Positions 35,307 through 47,002 of a stretch of DNA of 64,000 nucleotides are shown piece after piece; position 1 is the stretch's first letter; the number at the start of each line of letters is the position of its first letter. The DNA is from Bordetella petrii. Its GTDB lineage: Bacteria; Pseudomonadota; Gammaproteobacteria; Burkholderiales; Burkholderiaceae_B. Below the pieces are notes generated by a model that saw nothing but the letters and a program-made list of their open reading frames with translations, was not told where the DNA came from and made no database searches. The stretch covers positions 496,001 to 560,000 of the forward strand of contig NC_010170.1 of the NCBI RefSeq assembly GCF_000067205.1, written 5' to 3'. Position numbers and translations under genes: made by a program.

Positions 35307-36112
35307 CGCGGCTGGGCCGGGGCGGCGGTGATCAGGCCTTCGGTGGGCGAACTGGGCGCGCCGCTGTACAGCTTGCGCGGCATGCGGCCGGCGCGGAAGG
35401 CTTCGCGGCCGGCTTCCACCGCTTTTTTCATGGCGCCGGCCATCAGCACCGGGTCTTGCGCGGCGGCGATGGCGGTGTTCATGAGCACCGCGTCGCAGCC
35501 CAGTTCCATGGCGATGGCGGCGTCCGATGCCGTGCCCACGCCGGCATCCACTACCACTGGCACGCGCGCCTGGTCGATGATCAGGCGCAGGTTCCAGGGG
35601 TTCAGGATGCCCATGCCCGAGCCGATCAGCGAGGCCAGCGGCATGACCGCCACCGCGCCCAGGTCTTCGAGCATGCGGCACTGGATGGGGTCGTCGGTGC
35701 AGTACACCATGACCTTGAACCCGTCGGCCACCAGCGTCTTGGTGGCCTGGAGCGTTTCGGGCATGTTGGGGAACAGGGTGTGCGAGTCGCCCAGCACTTC
35801 GAGCTTGACCAGGTCGTGGCCATCGAGCAGTTCGCGCGCCAGGCGCAGCGTGCGCACGGCATCGTCGGCGGTATAGCAGCCGGCGGTATTGGGCAGCAGC
35901 GTGAATTGCGAGGGCGGCACGTAATCGAGCAGGCTGGGCTCGCCGGGGTTCTGCCCGATGTTGGTGCGCCGGATGGCGACCGTGACGATCTGCGTGCCGC
36001 TGGCGTCGAGCGCGGCGCGGGTTTGAGCGAAATCTTTGTACTTGCCGGTGCCTACCAGCAGGCGCGACGAGTATTCGCGCCCGGCGATGGTCAGGGTATC
36101 AGGTGTGGTCAT
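35303..36112 (-). CDS. thiG: Thiazole synthase
   Basis: A 269-residue TIM-barrel enzyme that builds the thiamine thiazole from deoxyxylulose phosphate, dehydroglycine and sulfur carried by ThiS. It has the N-terminal SRLLVGTGKYKD, the Schiff-base lysine in DLVKLEVLGD near residue 105, and C-terminal DAGVGTASDAAIAMELG and VLMNTAIA. It is coupled to thiD by overlap. No thiS, thiF, thiO or TPP riboswitch is visible upstream; only 81 bases separate it from the btuF stop. Confidence 0.95.
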   Translation of the reverse strand: MTTPDTLTIAGREYSSRLLVGTGKYKDFAQTRAALDASGTQIVTVAIRRTNIGQNPGEPSLLDYVPPSQFTLLPNTAGCYTADDAVRTLRLARELLDGHDLVKLEVLGDSHTLFPNMPETLQATKTLVADGFKVMVYCTDDPIQCRMLEDLGAVAVMPLASLIGSGMGILNPWNLRLIIDQARVPVVVDAGVGTASDAAIAMELGCDAVLMNTAIAAAQDPVLMAGAMKKAVEAGREAFRAGRMPRKLYSGAPSSPTEGLITAAPAQPR

Positions 36113-36193
36113 GGCGATGCTTGCAGGGAAAAAGTGCGGGGGCCGGCGCCTGCGGCGGCACGGCTACCTATCCATGATAAAGCACGCGGGGGC

Positions 36194-37348
36194 TCAGTCC
36201 GGCGGGCGCGCGGCGTCCAGCGCCGCGCACAGGCGCTCGGTGGCGTCTATCAGGCGCGGCCCGGGCCGGTACAAGGCGTCGGCGTCCACACTGAACACGT
36301 GGCCCCGCCGGGCGGCCGGCAGGCCGCGCTCGCGCCACGCCTGCAGGCTGGCCTGCGCGTCGGCCGGGTCCACCGCGCCCAGCAGCACGGCGTCGGGGCG
36401 GGCCGCCAGCACGCTTTCCACCGATACCTGCGGCGCCAGGATGGCGGCGCCGGCAAACACGTTTACGCCGCCGCACAGGCGCACGGCATCGCTGACGATG
36501 CTGGCACCGTTCAGGGTGTAGACGGGCTGCAGGCCGGCCTGGATGAATACCCGCACCGGCGCGCGGCCGGCGTAGCGGGCCGACAGCACCGCCAGCCGGG
36601 CACGCAGGGCCGCCGCGGCGGGCGCCGCTTGTTCTTCGGTGCCGAACAGGCGGCCCATGGCCTCTACCGCGTCGGCCACCGCGGCCAGGGTGCGCGGGTC
36701 GCTGTAGTACACCGGCACGCCCAGGCGCCGCATCAGGTCGCCCAGCGGATCGGGCACGGCGGGCTGCCAGGCGATCAGCAGGTCGGGCCGCAGCGCCGCG
36801 GCGCGTTCCAGGCTGGGGCGCAGGCTGTCGCCGATGGATGGCAGGGTGCGGGCTTCTGGCGGATAGTCGCTGCCGCGCGCGGCGCCGGCCAGATAGCGGC
36901 CGGCGCCGGCCGCGTAGACGAGTTCGGTGGCGTGAGGCGCGGCCGTGATGGCGCGCCGCGCCGCGGCCGCCAGCGTTATCGTGCGGCCCTGGTCGTCGCG
37001 CACCGTGATGGGGCCCGCCGCGTGAGCGGCGGTCGCAGCCAGCGCGGCGGCCAGCGCGGCGGCCAGCTGGCGCGGCCAACGAAGGGCGGGTGTTGCGGGT
37101 GGCGCGGGGGGTGTCGGTGTTGTGGGTGTAGCGAGTGTTGTGGGTATAGCGAGTGTTGCAGGTGTCTGGCTCCGAAGGTGCCAGACACCGGTTTTCTGAA
37201 GGGGCCGGGCGCCGGTTCGTGGGGCAGTCGCCGCGCGCGTCGGTGTCTGACACCCTGCGGGAGTCAGACACCTGGGCAGGGACCTTGCCAGGGTCCTTGC
37301 CAGGCGCTCGGCAACACACTTGGCGCGCGCAGCGGTGGGCGTGGGCAT
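36194..37348 (-). CDS. btuF: Periplasmic B12/metal-chelate binding protein with repeat-derived N-terminus
   Basis: A BtuF-like helical-backbone receptor, 384 residues from the ATG at 37348. That ATG overlaps the btuB stop (TGATG), implying coupling. The real export signal, QLAAALAAALAATAAHA, begins only near residue 94. Residues 26-60 are encoded by a pair of dispersed palindromes (37242-37272 and 37161-37189), followed by a threonine/proline low-complexity run. No ATG, GTG or TTG lies between the palindromes and the signal peptide. The binding domain (about 111-384) is intact, with HATELVYAAGAG and RPDLLIAWQ. Either a non-standard start is used or the leader is abnormal. Confidence 0.8.
   Translation of the reverse strand: MPTPTAARAKCVAERLARTLARSLPRCLTPAGCQTPTRAATAPRTGARPLQKTGVWHLRSQTPATLAIPTTLATPTTPTPPAPPATPALRWPRQLAAALAAALAATAAHAAGPITVRDDQGRTITLAAAARRAITAAPHATELVYAAGAGRYLAGAARGSDYPPEARTLPSIGDSLRPSLERAAALRPDLLIAWQPAVPDPLGDLMRRLGVPVYYSDPRTLAAVADAVEAMGRLFGTEEQAAPAAAALRARLAVLSARYAGRAPVRVFIQAGLQPVYTLNGASIVSDAVRLCGGVNVFAGAAILAPQVSVESVLAARPDAVLLGAVDPADAQASLQAWRERGLPAARRGHVFSVDADALYRPGPRLIDATERLCAALDAARPPD
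37161..37272. repeat. Palindrome pair inside btuF coding sequence
   Basis: The type A palindrome occupies 37242-37272 (arms GGTGTCTGACACC/GTCAGACACC), and a type B variant occupies 37161-37189 (arms GGTGTCTGGC/GCCAGACACC), with 52 bases between them. Both lie between the btuF start codon and its signal peptide. A short 18-base duplication containing GCGAGTGTTG follows at about 37127-37158. Confidence 0.92.
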
Positions 37349-39363
37349 CAGTAGCGGATGGTCAGCGCCGCCTGCACGTTGCGGCCAGCTGCCGGGTACA
37401 GGTTGTAGGCGCCGGTGGACCCGGTGCTGCCCGAGCGGATGCCATAGGTGGCGTACTCGCGGTCGAACAGGTTATTGACCGCCAGCGTGCCCGACACGTT
37501 CTCGGTGAACGCGTAGCCGAGCTTGCCGTTGACCAGCACGTAGTCGTCGAGCTGCTTGTCGAATTCGTTGGCCTGGTCGTTGTCCATGCGCGCCTTGCCT
37601 ACATATTGCGCCGCCAGGCTGATGAACAGCTTGTCGTCCGGGCGCCAGGTGGCGCCCAGGTTGGCCATCCATTTCGGCACCAGCGGCACGGTGTTGCCCG
37701 CGAGGTCCACGCCGTTGTCGTTGCCCGAGCGGAACCTGGCCTGCAGCCATGTCACGTTGGCGTCCATGGTCAGCGTGCGGGTCAGCGCGTGATGGCCTTC
37801 GAGCTCGACGCCCTGGCGGCGGGTGGGAGCCAGGTTGACGTTCGAGAACGTCACCGGGTTGTACTGGATCTCGTTGGTGAGATCGTAGCGGAACCAGCTC
37901 AGCCGCGCGCTTGATGCTTCCGACTGCCACAAGATGCCCAGTTCTTTGTCCACCGACGTCTGCGGCTTGAGCGGCGTGGCCACGTACAGCACTTCGTCTG
38001 AATTGGCCAGGCGGAAGCTGCGCCCCACCTTGCCGTAGAAGCTGAAGCCGGTGCCCGCTTCCTGGCGCAGGGCCAGTTGCCAGGCGCCCAGATGACGGGT
38101 TTCGTCGGAATTGCCGCTGAAGCCGGACAAGGTTTCCAGCCGGTCGCGGGCATACTGGCGGCGGCCGCCCAGCGTGATGCGGGTGCTGTCGGTGGCTTGC
38201 ACCTGGGCTTCGGCGAACACCCCGTGCTGGCGCTGCTCGGCCCGCCAGCGATCGCCCACCGGAGAAAACGAATAGGCATTGGCGGCGTCCAGGTTGCTGT
38301 CGAGCATGTCCATGCCCAGGGTCAGCGCGTGCCGCTGGGCCACGGGCAGGTGGTAGCGCAGGCTGCCGGTGGTCTCGGCCAGATCCTGGGTGCGCGTAGT
38401 ATCGCCGAAGGCGCTGCCGCTGAAGCCCGTCAGCGATTTGTCGCGCTGGCCCAGGTCGGCATACAGCGTGCCGGCGCCCAGGCGCTGCTCGATCTGCGCG
38501 CCGAAGGCATCGGTGCGGGTTTCGATGTAGTCGTCCGGGTTCGACGTGCCGCGCGGATCGTCTTCGTATTCGTCCAGGCCCGTGGCCGGGTCGACCCGGC
38601 GCGGGCCGGGCAGCCCGAGTTTCTGACGGGTAGTGCGGGCGTACAGGCGCACGGTGCCGCCGTCGTGCCGCAAGCCCAGGCTCACGCCGCCGCTGTCACG
38701 GCTTTCGCGGTTGTTGTCGCGGTAGTTGTCGGTGCGCAGCGTCTGGCCGTACACGTCCACGGTGAGATGCTCGTTCTGCAGGCCGATGGCCGCGTCGAGC
38801 TGGTGCAGGCCATAGTTGCCCACCGTGCCGGTCACGCTGGCCGATACCGGCTTGCCGTTAGTGTTGCCGCGCTTGGTGATGATGTTGATCACGCCGCCGG
38901 TGGTGCCGCCGCCGTATTGCACCGAGCCGCTGCCGCGCACGATCTCGATGCGCTCGATGCGGTCCAGCGGCACCGTGCCCAGCGAGGGCGCCGACAGGTC
39001 ATTGTTGTTCTGGGGAATGCCGTCGATCAGGATCAGCGTGTTGCTGGGGCCGGTCAGCCCGAAACCGCGCAGATCGACGGCCGCCTGTTCGGCGGCGCCG
39101 GTGCTGTTGATGACATGCACGCCGGACTGCGTGGACAGCAGCTCTTGCACGGTTTGCGCGCTGCTGGTGCGGATCTGCTCTGCCGTCAGCACCGAAACCT
39201 GCACCGGCTGGTCGCGGGCCTCGATGGGCACGCGCGAGGCGGTGACGGTAATGGCGTCGAGTTGGGGAATGGCGTTGCCAGGGGAGTTTTGCTGGGCGGC
39301 GGCCAGTGCGGGCACGGCGCAGGCCAGCATGCCGGCTGTGCGCCGGAACAAGCGGGATTTCAT
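37348..39363 (-). CDS. btuB: TonB-dependent cobalamin receptor
   Basis: A 671-residue outer-membrane receptor. Signal peptide LACAVPALAAAQ, then a TonB-box-like AITVTASR, a plug domain (about 45-160, VRGSGSVQYGGGTTGGVINI) and a 22-strand barrel ending RNVQAALTIRY with the terminal aromatic residue. Specificity for cobalamin is inferred strongly from the B12 riboswitch in its leader and the coupled btuF. The ATG at 39363 begins the signal peptide; a longer frame to 39669 crosses the riboswitch and is rejected. Confidence 0.93.
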   Translation of the reverse strand: MKSRLFRRTAGMLACAVPALAAAQQNSPGNAIPQLDAITVTASRVPIEARDQPVQVSVLTAEQIRTSSAQTVQELLSTQSGVHVINSTGAAEQAAVDLRGFGLTGPSNTLILIDGIPQNNNDLSAPSLGTVPLDRIERIEIVRGSGSVQYGGGTTGGVINIITKRGNTNGKPVSASVTGTVGNYGLHQLDAAIGLQNEHLTVDVYGQTLRTDNYRDNNRESRDSGGVSLGLRHDGGTVRLYARTTRQKLGLPGPRRVDPATGLDEYEDDPRGTSNPDDYIETRTDAFGAQIEQRLGAGTLYADLGQRDKSLTGFSGSAFGDTTRTQDLAETTGSLRYHLPVAQRHALTLGMDMLDSNLDAANAYSFSPVGDRWRAEQRQHGVFAEAQVQATDSTRITLGGRRQYARDRLETLSGFSGNSDETRHLGAWQLALRQEAGTGFSFYGKVGRSFRLANSDEVLYVATPLKPQTSVDKELGILWQSEASSARLSWFRYDLTNEIQYNPVTFSNVNLAPTRRQGVELEGHHALTRTLTMDANVTWLQARFRSGNDNGVDLAGNTVPLVPKWMANLGATWRPDDKLFISLAAQYVGKARMDNDQANEFDKQLDDYVLVNGKLGYAFTENVSGTLAVNNLFDREYATYGIRSGSTGSTGAYNLYPAAGRNVQAALTIRY

Positions 39364-39399
39364 CGGACGGACCTCGGTGTGACGCGCGACCCCGCACGT

Positions 39400-39578
39400 C
39401 GTTCTCGGTATGAGGCCGCGCTGGGCGCGTCCCCGGTGGGCGAACCGGCCGGTATCGGGCTGCCATGCGGCGCGAGGCGCGGCATGGGGACCGTTGCGGG
39501 GGCAGCACAGGCTGGGCGTGGGACGCCTTCCTGTTTCCCGTTTAACTTCGGCGCGCAGGGCGCGCCGAAGCACCGGTT
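39400..39578 (-). promoter_or_regulatory. Cobalamin (B12) riboswitch
   Basis: Read on the minus strand, the leader has the core riboswitch elements in order. GGTGC is at 39574-39570, TTAAACGGGAA at 39545-39535, and the B12 box GCTGCCCCCGCAACGGT at 39506-39490; further stems follow and a late CCGAGAACGACG lies near 39410. Adenosylcobalamin binding would hide the btuB ribosome site or stop transcription. The exact 3' boundary is estimated. It is about 110 bases from the divergent metH start. Confidence 0.92.
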
Positions 39579-39685
39579 CGGGGGCGAACTGTATCACCCG
39601 CGGGCGGGCCGCGACCCATTTTGTTACCATCAAGCGTTGGTTTTCGGGCGTTTTTTGCCTTTTTGCCACATTACCGAGACTTCCC

Positions 39686-43459
<3,774 letters not shown>

Positions 43460-43464
43460 GGGCG

Positions 43465-43487
43465 CCGCTGGCCGCGCGGGCCAGCGG
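43465..43487 (+). terminator. Hairpin between convergent metH and methyltransferase genes
   Basis: CCGCTGGCC at 43465-43473 pairs with GGCCAGCGG at 43479-43487, shortly after the metH stop. A short GTTT follows. Further GC-rich dyads occupy the rest of the 70-base gap, so it may work for both convergent genes. Confidence 0.5.
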
Positions 43488-43529
43488 GTTTGCGCGGCCG
43501 CCGCTGCCGCAATGCGGCGGCGCGCCCGG

Positions 43530-44300
43530 TCAGCCGCGCTGCGCCACCAGCGTGGCGGTGTCGCTGCTGAACGAGCCGTCCGGCGCGATGGCATAGTGCC
43601 GGTGCACCGGCGCGGGCGCGTCGGCCAGCATGTGGCGCAGCGCCTGCACCAGCGGAGCCTGCGTGCGCATGCGCTCGACCCACGAATCGAATTCCAGCGT
43701 GATGCGGCGCGGCGTGCAGCTGCGCAGCGCGAAGCCCGCTTCGGCCAGCAGCCGCAGCCATTCGGACACCGAATAATTGCGCACGTGCGAGTTGTCGCGC
43801 AGCACTTCCAGCATTTGCAGCCAGGTGTCGAGCAGCGGCTCGCCAGGCGACACGACGTCGGCGAAGGCGGCGATGCCTCCCGGCTTGAGCACGCGCCGCG
43901 CTTCACGCAACGCCTGGCCCGCGTCTTGCCAATGGTGAGTGGAATAGCGGCACAGCACCAGGTCGAATTCACCATCGGCGAACGGCAGGCGCTCGGCCTT
44001 GCCCTGGCGGGTAGACAGGTTGTCCAGCCCGCGCCGCGCGGCTTGCTCGGCCACTACGTCCAGCATCGATTGGGACAGGTCGTAGGCAACCACCCGGGCC
44101 GCGCAGGGCGCGACGTGGAAGCTGACGTGGCCGCCGCCACAGCCCAGGTCCAGCACACGCGTGCCCGGATGCTCGCGCGCCAACTCCGCCAGCTGGTCGA
44201 GGTCGGCGCCTTGCGCATGGACGGCGCTGGTCAGGTAGGCGGCTGCGCGTGGGCCGAACTGGCGGTCGACGGCCTGGTCATGGGAAACGGGAGCAGTCAT
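43530..44300 (-). CDS. Class I SAM-dependent methyltransferase (UbiE/YcgJ-like)
   Basis: A 256-residue Methyltransf_11 protein. The SAM loop TRVLDLGCGGGHVSFHVA is near residue 47; DLSQSMLDVV and LPFADGEFDLVLCRYSTHHW give motifs II and III, and RVLKPGGIAAFADV follows. The substrate is unknown. The ATG at 44300 follows an AGGAAAAC ribosome site, while a longer frame has no support. It is divergent from an XRE-type regulator, 106 bases apart, which probably controls it. Confidence 0.88.
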   Translation of the reverse strand: MTAPVSHDQAVDRQFGPRAAAYLTSAVHAQGADLDQLAELAREHPGTRVLDLGCGGGHVSFHVAPCAARVVAYDLSQSMLDVVAEQAARRGLDNLSTRQGKAERLPFADGEFDLVLCRYSTHHWQDAGQALREARRVLKPGGIAAFADVVSPGEPLLDTWLQMLEVLRDNSHVRNYSVSEWLRLLAEAGFALRSCTPRRITLEFDSWVERMRTQAPLVQALRHMLADAPAPVHRHYAIAPDGSFSSDTATLVAQRG

Positions 44301-44406
44301 GGTTTTCCTGTCGATGGGTGGGATGGCCGCAATGGGCGGGTGCACAGCGTGCGGAGGTAAGATAGACATACCGTCATACGCGTACAAGACCACTGCTTAT
44401 CCTGGT

Positions 44407-45228
44407 ATGAATGCCTCTACCCAAGCCGGCGCCCCGGGCACCCATGAAAGCTCCACGCGCCGCCGCCACGCGCTGGGCGAATTCGTGCGCGCGGCGCGGG
44501 CGCGCATCACCCCGCAAATGGCCGGCTTGCCCGAAGGCACGCGGCGCCGCACGCCAGGTCTGCGGCGCGAGGAAGTGGCGCAGCTGTGCGGCATCAGTGT
44601 CACCTGGTACACATGGATAGAGCAGGGCCGCGAAGTGTCGGTGTCGCCCGCTGTGTGGGCGCGCATCGCAGGGGTGCTGCAGCTGGCGCGCGCCGAGCGC
44701 GCGTATTTGTTCGAGCTGGCCGAATGCGCCGACCCGCAACACCCGCGCGATGACGCCAGCGAAGCGCCAGGCCTGCTGCGCGAATGCGTGGACGCTGTGA
44801 ATGCGCCTGCTTATGTGCTGGATCGCGCCTGGAACGTGCTGGTGCACAACGGACCCATGCGCGATCTGTTCGATGATTGGCCGGTGCGCGACCCGCGCCC
44901 CAACTTGCTGCGCTACATTTTCCTGGACCCGGCCGCGCGCCAACTGGTGGTGGACTGGGATCAGCGCGCCCGGCGGGTGGTGGCGGAATTCCGCGCCGAC
45001 GCAGGGGCGCATCTGGACGAACCCGATGTGCTGGCGCTGCTGGACGAGCTGAACCGCGACAGCGAGGTGTTTGCCCACTGGTGGACCCGCCATGCGGTGG
45101 TGGAGCGCGAAGGCGGCCTGAGGGAGTTTCAGCATCCACGCCGTGGCCGGCTGGCGTACCGGCAGACCACTTTTCGATTGGCCACACACCCCGACTTGAA
45201 GCTGGTGATGCTGCTCGAAGGCGCGTAG
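44407..45228 (+). CDS. XRE-family regulator with MmyB-like ligand domain
   Basis: A 273-residue regulator. The N-terminal helix-turn-helix (about residues 24-92) has LPEGTRRRTPGLRREEVAQL, then CGISVTWYTWIEQGR, diagnostic of this subfamily. The C-terminal part (about 110-273; APAYVLDRAWNVLVHNGPM) is the MmyB-like domain thought to bind a fatty-acid-like ligand. Members often control a divergent oxidoreductase or methyltransferase, here the SAM-dependent methyltransferase. The ATG at 44407 is chosen by family alignment. Confidence 0.92.
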   Translation: MNASTQAGAPGTHESSTRRRHALGEFVRAARARITPQMAGLPEGTRRRTPGLRREEVAQLCGISVTWYTWIEQGREVSVSPAVWARIAGVLQLARAERAYLFELAECADPQHPRDDASEAPGLLRECVDAVNAPAYVLDRAWNVLVHNGPMRDLFDDWPVRDPRPNLLRYIFLDPAARQLVVDWDQRARRVVAEFRADAGAHLDEPDVLALLDELNRDSEVFAHWWTRHAVVEREGGLREFQHPRRGRLAYRQTTFRLATHPDLKLVMLLEGA

Positions 45229-45268
45229 GCGACGCCCAGGGCTTGTGCCGAGCAAGCATGGTGAATGC

Positions 45269-45520
45269 CTACATCTGGATGCGGGTGATGACGTAGACGG
45301 CGCTGGTCAGCAGGGTGCAGACGCCGGTTGTCCAGGCGATGATCTTCCAGGTGAGCTTGCTGATTTCGTGGTGCAGAAGGCTGATTTCGTGGTGCAGGTC
45401 GGCCTTGGTGGTGTAGTTGGGCGGCACTACGGCGAGGTCCTGGCGGATGAGCGAGACGTTGTGTTCCAGGATTTCGACCCGGTTGCCCATGGGGCAGGCC
45501 TTTTTGCGTAATGGTTTCAT
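45269..45520 (-). CDS. Small coiled-coil membrane protein (XhlA-like shape)
   Basis: An 83-residue protein (73 if the internal ATG at 45490 is used, which has AAGG upstream). It starts with a basic N-terminus, then an amphipathic coiled coil (NRVEILEHNVSLIRQDLAVV), a duplicated seven-residue motif LHHEISL/LHHEISK encoded by a perfect DNA direct repeat near 45357-45397, and one C-terminal transmembrane helix (IIAWTTGVCTLLTSAVYVIT). The layout resembles phage XhlA/hemolysin-like membrane accessory proteins, but no phage genes surround it. It could be tail-anchored. The function is unknown. Confidence 0.6.
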   Translation of the reverse strand: MKPLRKKACPMGNRVEILEHNVSLIRQDLAVVPPNYTTKADLHHEISLLHHEISKLTWKIIAWTTGVCTLLTSAVYVITRIQM

Positions 45521-45624
45521 GGCAGTGCGCTGCGGGTTTCTATGTGCCGCAGCATAGTCGTGCCTTGGTGGCCGGTCTATGCGTACTTCCCGAAGTCGGA
45601 CGGGTCGTATGACCGCGCGCAATT

Positions 45625-46683
45625 TCAGTCGGGCAGTCCGGCCGCCAGCAACCCGTCGAGCAGTTTGCGTATGGGCGCGGGCAGGGCCATGCCCGGCAGT
45701 TCGGCGGGGCCGGCCCAGCGCTGCGGCAGGCTCGGCTCCGCCAGGGCAGCGCCCGGTTTCACCGGCAGATACCACGGCTTGACGTGCAGCCGGTAGTGCG
45801 TGAACGTATGCGCGAACGCGGCCAATTCGTAGCGTTGCAAGGGTTCCAGGCCCAGTTGGCGCGAAGCCAGCGTGGGATCGCCGCCTGCCTCGAATTCGGG
45901 CAGGCTCCACAGCCCGCCCCAGATGCCCGGCGCCGGCCGCTGCTGCAACAGAATGGCGCCGTCGCGTTGCAGCACCAGCATGCCGGTCTGGCGCTCGGGA
46001 ATGGCTTTGCGCGCCTTGGGCGTGGGCAGTTCGGCCTGGCGTGCGTCGCGGCGCGCGATACAGGTGGCGGCCACCGGGCACCGGTCGCAGGCGGGCTTGC
46101 CGCGCGTGCACAGGGTGGCGCCCAGATCCATCAGGCCTTGCGTGTAGGCGGCCATGTCCAGCGCGGGGGCGTTGGCGACCTGGGCTTCGGCCAGGGCCCA
46201 CAGGCGTTGCTCGACCTCGCGCCGCGCCGGGTCGCCTTCGATGCCGAAATGGCGGGTGAACACACGCTTGACGTTGCCATCCATAATGGGGGCGCGCTCG
46301 CCGTAGGCGAAGGCCGCGATGGCGGCGGCGGTTGAGCGGCCGATGCCGGGCAGGGTGGCGATCTGTTCCGCGGCGGCGGGAAACCGTCCGCCCCATTCGC
46401 TCATGACGGCCTGCGCGCAACGGTGCAGGTTGCGGGCGCGCGCGTAGTAGCCCAGGCCGGCCCAGTAGGGCATGACTTCTTCTTGCTGCGCGGCCGCCAG
46501 CGCGCTTACGTCGGGAAAGCGTTCCAGGAAGCGCTGGTAGTACGGGATGACGGTGGCGACCTGGGTCTGCTGCAGCATGATCTCGGACAGCCAGATCCGG
46601 TAGGGGTCTTGCGTGCGTTGCCAGGGCAGGTCGTGGCGGCCGTGGCTGGCTTGCCAGGCGACGATGCGGGGGGCGAAATCCAT
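45625..46683 (-). CDS. mutY: A/G-specific adenine DNA glycosylase
   Basis: A 352-residue base-excision repair enzyme that removes adenine opposite 8-oxoguanine. Catalytic glutamate in WLSEIMLQQTQV near residue 34, helix-hairpin-helix LPGIGRSTAAAIAAFAYG near 110, catalytic aspartate in PIMDGNVKRV near 135, and the 4Fe-4S loop CTRGKPACDRCPVAATC near 193-209. The C-terminal Nudix-like domain (about 228-345) recognises the oxidised base. It is divergent from the indolepyruvate oxidoreductase. Confidence 0.96.
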   Translation of the reverse strand: MDFAPRIVAWQASHGRHDLPWQRTQDPYRIWLSEIMLQQTQVATVIPYYQRFLERFPDVSALAAAQQEEVMPYWAGLGYYARARNLHRCAQAVMSEWGGRFPAAAEQIATLPGIGRSTAAAIAAFAYGERAPIMDGNVKRVFTRHFGIEGDPARREVEQRLWALAEAQVANAPALDMAAYTQGLMDLGATLCTRGKPACDRCPVAATCIARRDARQAELPTPKARKAIPERQTGMLVLQRDGAILLQQRPAPGIWGGLWSLPEFEAGGDPTLASRQLGLEPLQRYELAAFAHTFTHYRLHVKPWYLPVKPGAALAEPSLPQRWAGPAELPGMALPAPIRKLLDGLLAAGLPD

Positions 46684-47002
46684 AATCGGGGATTATCGCA
46701 TTGGCGTTTGGGTTGTATTGGTTTCTGAGTTCTTTAGCCGCCTGGGCGTGGCGGGCGTGGGGCCGGACTAAGCCCGACGCACGGGCGCTCCACGCCTGCC
46801 CAGATGAGGCGGGACGGTGAAAGATAGGGAACCGCGAGAAGCCGCTAGAAAACAGACGGAACAACCCCAGCTTGCATCCGCCCCGGACCCCGGGTACAAC
46901 CTGATAAGAACAAACGGCACCTGTGCCCGATCCCACCCGCCGCGGTTTCACAAGAACCGGCAGGCGCAGCCGGCCCGGGCATCCAAGACCCTCGGAGTAG
47001 AC
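46684..47002. other. Divergent intergenic region mutY / indolepyruvate oxidoreductase
   Basis: This 319-base gap must hold both promoters. The first 60 bases next to mutY are T-rich; the middle has GC-rich partial dyads around 46755-46785. GGAG at 46994-46997 is the ribosome site of the plus-strand gene. No gene, tRNA or clear operator was recognised. Confidence 0.5.

Noticed and set aside
36113..36193. TPP riboswitch upstream of thiG
   Set aside because: No CTGAGA or ACCTGATCTGG-type thi-box elements could be found in the short gap.
39364..39669. Longer N-terminus for the TonB receptor
   Set aside because: The extra codons cross the cobalamin riboswitch and precede a clear signal peptide that starts at 39363.
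45269..45520. Prophage remnant indicated by the XhlA-like protein
   Set aside because: Neighbouring genes are housekeeping (mutY) and a common regulator; no integrase, lysis or structural gene is nearby.
46684..47002. tRNA or small RNA gene in the mutY divergent gap
   Set aside because: No cloverleaf, T-loop GTTCRA motif or terminator-bounded hairpin could be assembled.
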